A DNA stretch of 64,000 nucleotides, taken from assembly GCA_032622095.1 (NCBI GenBank), contig CP136068.1, positions 10,151,729 to 10,215,728 on the forward strand, in the 5' to 3' direction. The translations under genes and the position numbers were made by a program. Shown piece by piece: positions 57,000 to 64,000 of the stretch; positions within the stretch are counted from its first letter, which is position 1; each line of letters begins with the position of its first letter. The notes beneath the pieces were generated by a model. The model was given only the letters and a program-made list of their open reading frames with translations, was not told the origin of the DNA and made no database searches. Source of the stretch: Siphonodentalium dalli (taxonomy: Eukaryota; Mollusca; Scaphopoda; Gadilida; Siphonodentaliidae).

Positions 57000-57985
57000 C
57001 TAAATCCAAACCAGCTAATTGAAGAGTAAGATAATGTCGTAGCAGGTACGTTGACATACTGTATGTACGTCCCAAAAGTTTGACCGTTATATTTTAAAAG
57101 TAACCTTCCCAACGGAGAATGCGGGTCGGGTGGGTTGAGATTTTAGGAAAATTCCACGAAAATTGCAAAGGGGGGGGGATTCAAACATCGAGATAAAAAC
57201 ATTTTGACGAGTACATCTGATGGGTAGTGTTCACGCGCATCTACAGTGCGATTTTCTAATTTTCAGATGGAACGGTTTACTTGTGACAACGCTATATAAC
57301 ATAAATATGTATACTTAAGTAGTCTACCACTAACCTATTTTTAGCCCCAAATCCAAACGGGCTAATGAAAGAGCGAGTTTAATGCAGTGGCATGTAAGCT
57401 GGTATACTGTAGGTACGCCTACCACATTTGACCTATCTACTATAGACGCAACCTGCTCAACAGAGTGTTTGTGTCGGGGTGGGTTCAGATTTGGCAAATT
57501 CCACCGAAAATAAAATGGGGAAAATTACTCCGAAAATCAGATATTGAGATAAACACTTTTCGATGAGTGATTGTGATTAGTAGTATCTAAACGCAAGATT
57601 AGTACGCTTTTCAAAGTTTCAGAGTGGACGGTTTAACCCTGGTAGCGTGTAACGTTGTTAACGGGTGAGAAATATTACTCAAATTCAAACCCACTCTTTA
57701 TGACGCAAATTCAAACGGACTTATCAAGGAGCAAGGCAAAATGCATGAATATGTTCACCGATATACTATAGGTATGTCCGCTCTACTATAAAAGTAACCT
57801 GTCCAACGGAGAGGTGGAGTACGCCCCGGGAAGGGTCGAGGCTTTTGGCAAATTCCACCGAAACTCGTAAACGGGAAAAAATGGCAAATCGCGAATCAAG
57901 TGTTTTATATTTTGAACACTGCATGTGTTTGGTAGTATATAAGGACGACATTAGTTTCAGAGCGGACGGGTAAGCACTCAGCATT
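57000..57985 (+). repeat. 340-bp tandem repeat, three diverged units
   Basis: Units start near 57003, 57348 and 57703 with ..aatccaaac(c/g)(a)gctaat or caaattcaaacgg. They carry gtatactgtaggtacg-type, aaattccaccgaaa, gagataaa.acattttga and ttcagagtggacggttta words in the same order. The third unit is shortened at its end. No coding potential. Divergence by eye is about 30 percent or more. Confidence 0.65.
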
Positions 57986-58365
57986 ATCGATTGTGATATA
58001 GTTATCTCTCGAGTATAGTTAACTATATTACAAAGACGTTAATGACTATAGGACTATAGTGTAGCGATGACGCACTGACATACTAATTAATTAATTAACC
58101 AAACGGTCTTTCCTCCGCCAATAAAACTAAAATATTATCAATCCGAAACTGAAAGAACTAACCAATAAATGTGAAATAACAGAGTTATGGTACATTAATA
58201 TGCTTTACACCCTTTTGATCTACATGTCGATTACGATATAATCAGACATTCCAAATTTCGTGACCGTTGAAATTGATATGGGCGTCTTGGGGAGGTGTTA
58301 TAATTAGCTCTAAAATACATCCTACCGGATAAAAATTAACTGATGGGCTGGGGTGAATGTTGGCT

Positions 58366-58415
58366 CAGTTGGTCACGATGTCATTAAGCATCCACGGTGG
58401 GTCGAACCAAATGAC
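58366..58415 (+). repeat. tRNA-like SINE fragment
   Basis: A perfect A box (tggctcagttgg) is followed 35 nt later by a B-box-like gggtcgaacca. The spacing is shorter than in a tRNA and no cloverleaf closes. I read it as a SINE head relic. Confidence 0.35.
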
Positions 58416-58600
58416 ATAAACCTTTGGAATATATATCTTATTTAGAAATGTCAAAGCAAGTCCACCATCGGATCACAAAGCACCAATGTGCATTCTCGTG
58501 AAGAGGAACACACTTATACGCATAACGCACACATGGAATGGGATACCATGGAAGTATATCTGATTCCATGGAATCTGATCTCTAGTTTTATCCTTGGATT

Positions 58601-58912
58601 TTATTTTTTTTCGTTTCCTTTCTTCTTCTTCTTGTCACTTTTCAGACTACCCATTCGTTCCAGCAGACTTTTCCCACGTTCCACAACTTGTTCGCGCGGC
58701 GATACCAATCTAATCTTGATTTTATCCTGGGATTTCTTGTTTGGTGAGGGAATACCCCTCTTGGTAACGTATCGAATCCTAATCCACCGCCGCAGAGCTG
58801 TACGATCTCCCCATTCGGACGAGTACCGCTGGTCATATCCTGGTAAAACTTCACCCACCACCATTATGCCATCGCGAAAGCAGTGCCGTAGCTGCCGTTG
58901 TCGAATTACCAA
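58601..58912 (-). CDS. Unrecognised ORF B with lysine-rich block
   Basis: A 103-codon frame on the - strand. It has a basic N-terminal half (RQRQLRHCFRDG, GDRTALRRWIRIRY) and ends with RLVSPREQVVERGKSLLERM followed by a KKKKKG run. The last 30 residues are paralogous to ORF A at 56014-56331. An alternative - strand frame (58642-58854) is also open through the conserved segment and stops at the same place in both copies, so the true reading frame is uncertain. No domain recognised. Confidence 0.3.
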   Translation of the reverse strand: MVIRQRQLRHCFRDGIMVVGEVLPGYDQRYSSEWGDRTALRRWIRIRYVTKRGIPSPNKKSQDKIKIRLVSPREQVVERGKSLLERMGSLKSDKKKKKGNEKK

Positions 58913-59075
58913 ACAATTTAAACAGTTATGCTATCGAAATACACCCGTTAAAGCCTTCTGTGTTGTCCCTTTGATGCGATGATTGCTGCTTTCAGTACTC
59001 GGTAGTCATGCACGAGCGCGAAACCCGGTGACCTCAACTCAATTTATCTGTCGGCGCGGCGGCGGCTTATTCTTT

Positions 59076-59112
59076 GAAGTTGATGGCCGTCTTTGATGAT
59101 CAACTTCAAAGA
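59076..59112. repeat. Small hairpin
   Basis: attctttgaagttgat pairs perfectly with atcaacttcaaagaat around a short loop, inside a locally GC-rich segment. Confidence 0.5.
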
Positions 59113-59260
59113 ATCGGCGCCTGCGATAGACTCTGTCTATTTCGGCGTGACGCACTTGCTCTGAGTGATAACTTGTCAACGCATGTGCAGGTGTGCAGGA
59201 CTCAATTTCACTCAAGTGAGTTGCGAAGTGACATTATAAAGTTTTAAGTTAACAAGTCCA

Positions 59261-59373
59261 ATATGCTGGCATAATGCTTCAGTAAACAGGTGTACATAAT
59301 TTATTTAACAGAATTTATTAAATAAATTATGTAACACTTGTTTAGGCCTACTGAAGCACTATGTCAGTATGCC
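59261..59373. repeat. 113-bp hairpin element
   Basis: Arms with tgcttcagta.aaac..gt.acataatttattta and their complements meet near 59313. Few mismatches. No ORF. Confidence 0.6.
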
Positions 59374-59379
59374 TTTAAA

Positions 59380-60570
59380 GTTTATTTGTCAAATTGTGTG
59401 ATATTTTCCCAATTTCCTGCTGTTACAGCTGTTTTAACATTTATTTTATAACTGTTGTTTGACTCTGTGGGAGATTATAAAGATTGTTTCTCAAAATATC
59501 TGGCATTTCTTTATGTACGCACGTTTGTGAAGTCAATCAGTGACAATCACACTGGGCAAGTTTGAAAACAACGATGTTCGATTGGAAGTAAGAATCGGTA
59601 CGGGCCGGTAGACCGTACCATATAAATTTTAAAGGAACATTTTTACACAAAACATATAGAATAATGCACCGGTTCCTGGTTGTTGCACGCGCTCCTGCTC
59701 CGTAATCCGTGGCGCTTCCTTGACCGATGAGGTGTTTGTCACCACCGTTTAGATACATACATCAACTGGGTGGTTATTTGATTATCATAATACATCATAT
59801 ACCTGGGACAAATTAATAACCTAATAACCTTCAGTGATATTAAGCCAAATAATCACGGCAAATAGTGTTAAATCACGTCTTGCTTTGCGTTCGAAAATGC
59901 AACTCAAAACAAACGGCAAATTATGTACGTATATGGGCACAAAACGGTAAATTTCGGAAGGGGTCCGACTAGTCGACTAGTAGTCGATTCCCTCTGGCGA
60001 CTAGTCGATTCCTTAAAACCACTAATCGTCCCAACACTAGCGAATTCACCATCAAGAGTCGCTGCATTTAATTAATAATATAAGAACGACGGTGTGTGTT
60101 GTCAATTTGGACATAAAATTGTAAAAAGTACTACTTCGAACAAGATTTTTCTCCTTTTATATCTGATCACCATACCAGAGTTTTTCACATCACTTTAATT
60201 GTCACTACATGTAGCTCCATATACATGTAAGCTACATAAACTTAGTTTGTGTTTTGTGTGTGCATACCCAGAGTGGAACATATCAAAACTATATATATGT
60301 TCTGAATGTAGTATCCAAAAAATTCCGGGGGTTGGTCCCCCATACCCCCACATATCAGAGGGGGTATCCCCCACCATGCTCTCCCACGCTTGTCGCTTCA
60401 TGGCTCGGATGATGCTATGCATCATATATATGTACATATTAAGGGAGCCCCCCCCCCCCCTTCAAATTTCCTGGATCCGCCCATGGTTATCGTCAATGCA
60501 CTCAAAAATTCATCAATATTCTACTACTAGTATGTACAAATGTACATGTATAAATATACAGGTACAGGTA
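59380..60570. other. Gene-free stretch
   Basis: Contains two C-rich runs and the word ggatccgccc (60440-60485) typical of dispersed repeats. No gene. Confidence 0.4.
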
Positions 60571-60580
60571 TATAATCACA

Positions 60581-61598
60581 GTATTTCAAGCGCGAAATCA
60601 GGTGATGAAAAAAGGGATTTTTGTGAGGTATCACACGTACATGCATGTATGTAACGCAGACATTTGTAGTTGGCTTTTATTTGTACTGCCACTCTGGCAC
60701 TCACCATGTATTACTGACATTCTTATGAGGCATGGAATGGATGTTAACCATGAAATATGATTATACCCATGCTGAGGAGGATAAATTAAGGAACTACACT
60801 ACACCGAAAAAATATATAAATGCCACAAATGTAATGGTAGAATGACCCTAATGTCATCATAGTAGATGTACCTTAGATACATGGCTTATTTGCAATGTCA
60901 GCATAAACTTCAAAATAAGGCCTAAGGAAAATATAGGTGTGATTTCCCCTAATTGCCCCCTCCCAGAATTAGAGTCGATAAGAAGGCCTTTTTTGTGAGT
61001 ATTTTCTTTAAACATACTGCCTACAATGTACCATACACATGTACATTAATGTAGAAGTGTACTACATCTACATGTAGTATAAATGGCCTTGATTAAAGGT
61101 GGTGTGATGTAAGTGAATGCACCAAGGAGTTGACTGGGGACTCTGGGAAGGGGTGGATTGGGAAAACACACTTTAAAAAAAGTTTTTTTCTAATCCAGAG
61201 GGGTGGTGTAATAACAAATTTGCAGGAAGCTATGCCGGTGTGGGTGGGTGGCCCGATAGTCAAAGGCACATTGTTTTTACAACCTTATGCAAATTGAATC
61301 TCACTGGATATGCAGGGGTCATGCTACATGTGTATATGTATAATAATAATTTGTTTTCGTAAAATTTAATGCATATAATGAACGGTGCCATACATGTACA
61401 TGTAACATATTGTTTTATTTGGATCAAAGCGTCTTAATGGGTTACTGTATTTTTCCACTATTAACAGGTCAAGCACATCCTGAATTCCACTAGTATAGTG
61501 GTATATGACTATACAGTATTCAAGTTTCCTTTATTTGCACCGGGAACAGAAGACGGCGCATACCCGTACACAGCCAAATATCACTCTTACCAATATCG
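60581..61598 (+). repeat. 1-kb direct repeat, copy 1
   Basis: From agtatttcaagcgcgaaatc to cagccaaatatcac it matches 62997-64000 in the same orientation with about seven single-base differences by eye and no indel noticed. The copies are about 2.4 kb apart. The unit contains no long ORF. The two left flanks are unrelated. Confidence 0.9.
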
Positions 61599-61985
61599 CA
61601 GCGAATGAACAGACTTCCGTCAAAATTTGTTGTGCGTTCTCTTGCGCCAGCTTTGTTATTCAATAATATTATAATATATTACTAATACCGGTATATGCCT
61701 TTCTAAATGACAATAACATGATGACCCAATCGCTCCTTCATAACATTTCAACTAAGTGCATGCTAATTGAGTTGCTTATCATGTGCCGTCATGATTATTC
61801 ATTCTCCTGGACAAACTATATGTATGATACCGAATTAGTGCGACACTGATTTTGAATAATATTTGTGTGAAATATAATTTCGGATTATCCCTCTTTTATC
61901 AAATTAACAAAACGGTAATGGTCATATACCACAATAATGGTGGAATACCACTATAATAGTGGAATTCAGAATGTGCCTGATGATG
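61475..61985. mobile_element. MITE-like element with 30-40-bp inverted ends
   Basis: aagcacatcctgaattccac near 61474 pairs with gtggaattcagaatgtgcct near 61960. Each is continued by a small palindrome (ccactattatagtgg type) and a gtatatgac/gtcatatac word. No ORF inside. Its left end also lies in copy 2 of the direct repeat (about 63890). Confidence 0.5.
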
Positions 61986-62146
61986 ATACCCCGCCTGTTG
62001 GGGGTATTTCAGGAACGATAACTCTATCCGAAGTACGTGACCTATATTCTCTGCAGTACTCCCGTTGGTGTTAGTCTAGACAGTTTGACCTATATTCTCC
62101 GCCCACGCATTGCATCATGGTCTATTTGTATACCGGTTGGGCATGT

Positions 62147-62285
62147 CCAAAAAATTTCAAAAACTTCAAAAATTTCAAAAACTTCAAAAACTTCAAAAAT
62201 TTCAAAAACTTCAAAAATTTCACAAATTTCACAAATTTCAAAATACTTAAAAAAAATATCAATTTTTCTAAAAACTTCAAAAATT
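62147..62285 (+). repeat. 9-bp microsatellite (caaaaactt)n
   Basis: About 15 imperfect iterations of caaaaactt/caaaaattt. One frame reads as alternating Lys-Ile-Ser and Lys-Thr-Ser, which makes a long but low-information ORF (62037-62411) that I do not accept as a gene. Confidence 0.8.
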
Positions 62286-62443
62286 ATACAAAATTCAGGA
62301 TTTAGTCAAAAATATGGCTTGTTGCCTTTCATCGGAAAGCTCTGGGGGTACGGTGGTGAGCGCCACCGAAAAGACCAAGTGAGCGAGGGAAAAAAGAGAA
62401 AAATAACATGACATGTGGTACATACTACAATTTATTATATTAA

Positions 62444-62647
62444 CTATTCACTGTAACGTTCGTCCGAATTGTCATCACTTTCGTCAGATGTGTCATTTGT
62501 TTCGTCCATGAACTTTTCTAGCAATGGTCTGTACTTTAATATTGACATTTTCACTGCATCACGATCTTCAAAACCATTATTCATATATTTGTCCACTTTA
62601 TCCACCGGCCTTTCAATAGCCTTCGAAAATTTAGGTAAATTACTCAT
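62444..62647 (-). CDS. Small acidic-tail ORF
   Basis: A 67-residue frame with ATG at 62647: MSNLPKFSKAIERPVDKVDK, then FEDRDAVKMSILKYRPLLEK and an Asp/Ser/Glu-rich end. No domain recognised. Charge segregation and regular composition look more like a real protein than chance. It lies 92 bp downstream of the next small ORF on the same strand. Confidence 0.4.
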   Translation of the reverse strand: MSNLPKFSKAIERPVDKVDKYMNNGFEDRDAVKMSILKYRPLLEKFMDETNDTSDESDDNSDERYSE

Positions 62648-62739
62648 CCTAGTTCAGTGAATATATCGTTTGGAGTTTCCTTTTTAACTTTTCAAATGTT
62701 TGTCTTCTTCGCTCTTCCTCCTTTTATCTCTTTATCTCT

Positions 62740-62871
62740 TTAACTTATCTTCTTAGCTCCGGGTTTCCTTATAAGTTTTCCAGGTTTCGCTTCAGTCTTG
62801 GGTAGGTCTTTCGAGTCATCGTAGGGTACATATTTATTAAGATCAAAGTCATAATAGTACGGAGTCCCCAT
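62740..62871 (-). CDS. Small basic ORF
   Basis: A 43-residue frame with ATG at 62871: MGTPYYYDFDLNKYVPYDDS, then a lysine/proline-rich end with KPGKLIRKPGAKK. Unrecognised. Its start overlaps the end of the upstream frame by a few codons in a different frame, as in compact viral or mobile-element gene sets. Confidence 0.4.
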   Translation of the reverse strand: MGTPYYYDFDLNKYVPYDDSKDLPKTEAKPGKLIRKPGAKKIS

Positions 62872-63000
62872 TCTGGCTAAAGTTCAAAGTGTACTCTGAA
62901 ATAGTAATTTTTATAGGCGCCAAATTACCATCCAAGACATATACCCTTATAAACTGCGGGGTTAGTCCTAGTAACGCGCACGTCAACGCCGTCAACAGTA
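62849..63000 (-). CDS. 3' end of an unrecognised ORF entering the 1-kb repeat
   Basis: The - strand frame includes LLTALTCALLGLTPQFIRVY, then LDGNLAPIKITISEY and ends in a stop at 62849-62851, overlapping the ATG of the 43-residue ORF. Upstream the frame passes into the 1-kb direct repeat, where it is open a little further (to 63124), but similarity of that part to the other repeat copy suggests the true gene was cut there. The opposite strand is also open over the same stretch (62889-63071), so the coding strand is uncertain. Confidence 0.3.
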
Positions 63001-64000
63001 TTTCAAACGCGAAATCAGGTGATGAAAAAAGGGATTTTTGTGAGGTCTCACACGTACATGCATGTATGTAACGCAGACATTTGTAGTTGGCTTTTATTTG
63101 TACTGCCACTCTGGCACTCACCATGTATTACTGACATTCTTATGAGGCATGGAATGGATGTTAACCATGAAATATGATTATACCCATGCTGAGGAGGATA
63201 AATTAAGGAACTACACTACACCGAAAAAATATATAAATGCCACAAATGTAATTGTAGAATGACCCTAATGTCATCATAGTAGATGTACCTTAGATACATG
63301 GCTTATGTGCAATGTCAGCATAAACTTCAAAATAAGGCCTAAGGAAAATATAGGTGTGATTTCCCCTAATTGCCCCCTCCCAGAATTAGAGTCGATAAGA
63401 AGGCCTTTTTTGTGAGTATTTTCTTTAAACATACTGCCTACAATGTACCATACACATGTACATTAATGTAGAAGTGTACTACATCTACATGTAGTATAAA
63501 TGGCCTTGATTAAAGGTGGTGTGATGTAAGTGAATGCACCAAGGAGTTGACTGGGGACTCTGGGAAGGGGTGGATTGGGAAAACACACTTTAAAAAAAGT
63601 TTTTTTCTAATCCAGAGGGGTGGTGTAATAACAAATTTGCAGGAAGCTATGCCGGTGTGGGTGGGTGGCCCGAGAGTCAACGGCACATTGTTTTTACAAC
63701 CTTATGCAAATTGAATCTCACTGGATATGCAGGGGTCATGCTACATGTGTATATGTATAATAATAATTTGTTTTCGTAAAATTTAATGCATATAATGAAC
63801 GGTGCCATACATGTACATGTAACATATTGTTTTATTTGGATCAAAGCGTCTTAATGGGTTACTGTATTTTTCCACTATTAACAGGTCAAGCACATCCTGA
63901 ATTCCACTATTATAGTGGTATATGACTATACAGTATTCAAGTTTCCTTTATTTGCACCGGGAACAGAAGACGGCGCATACCCGTACACAGCCAAATATCA
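62997..64000 (+). repeat. 1-kb direct repeat, copy 2 (cut by window end)
   Basis: Near-identical to copy 1 and still matching at the last base of the window, so its true right end is unknown. High identity implies recent duplication or gene conversion. Confidence 0.9.

Noticed and set aside
62037-62411. 124-codon ORF as a gene
   Set aside because: Its centre is a 9-bp microsatellite translated as alternating Lys-Ile-Ser and Lys-Thr-Ser.

Overview
The window looks like nuclear DNA of a metazoan, most likely a marine lophotrochozoan such as a mollusc. The DNA is AT-rich, the one recognisable host gene is split by long introns, and almost everything else is transposon-derived. The repeats include Helitron-like elements with internal minisatellites that resemble the bivalve 'pearl' type, a Penelope-like retroelement, an APE-type LINE, and many foldback or hairpin elements. 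I see no prokaryotic operons, rRNA, intact tRNA or CRISPR. The species assignment is inference from repeat style only.

Layout: 1-10.3 kb is gene-poor DNA with hairpin/MITE-like elements and tRNA-like relics. 10.34-13.74 kb holds a broken LINE (endonuclease plus reverse transcriptase). 14.8-17.7 kb holds a 46-bp satellite array followed by a 1.27-kb foldback element. 19.6-30.4 kb carries four phase-compatible exons of a host gene on the + strand. They encode most of an ILEI/PANDER-like (FAM3-type) domain and a stop codon. One of its introns contains a Helitron-like element and a degenerate Penelope-like element on the - strand.

31.8-39.1 kb holds diverged duplications, a TIR element, a GC-rich foldback element and a chain of Helitron-like elements ending in CTAG. 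40.3-46.3 kb is the most striking part. It is an LTR retroelement with two LTRs that look identical and a 4-bp target duplication, but its only large gene is an intact fusion-type envelope (baculovirus F / errantivirus Env-like) on the - strand. There is no gag or pol. Its 3' LTR was later split by a 1.87-kb TIR element, a second copy of which lies near 32 kb.

46.3-60 kb is mostly repeats: Helitron-like copies, hairpins, a three-unit 340-bp tandem repeat, a small C2H2 zinc-finger ORF with a frameshift, and two paralogous lysine-rich ORF fragments. 60.5-64 kb contains two nearly identical direct repeats of at least 1 kb. They flank a 1.4-kb segment with a compact set of small - strand ORFs that I could not identify; the structure runs off the window end.

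All identities come from reading motifs by eye. No database search was possible.
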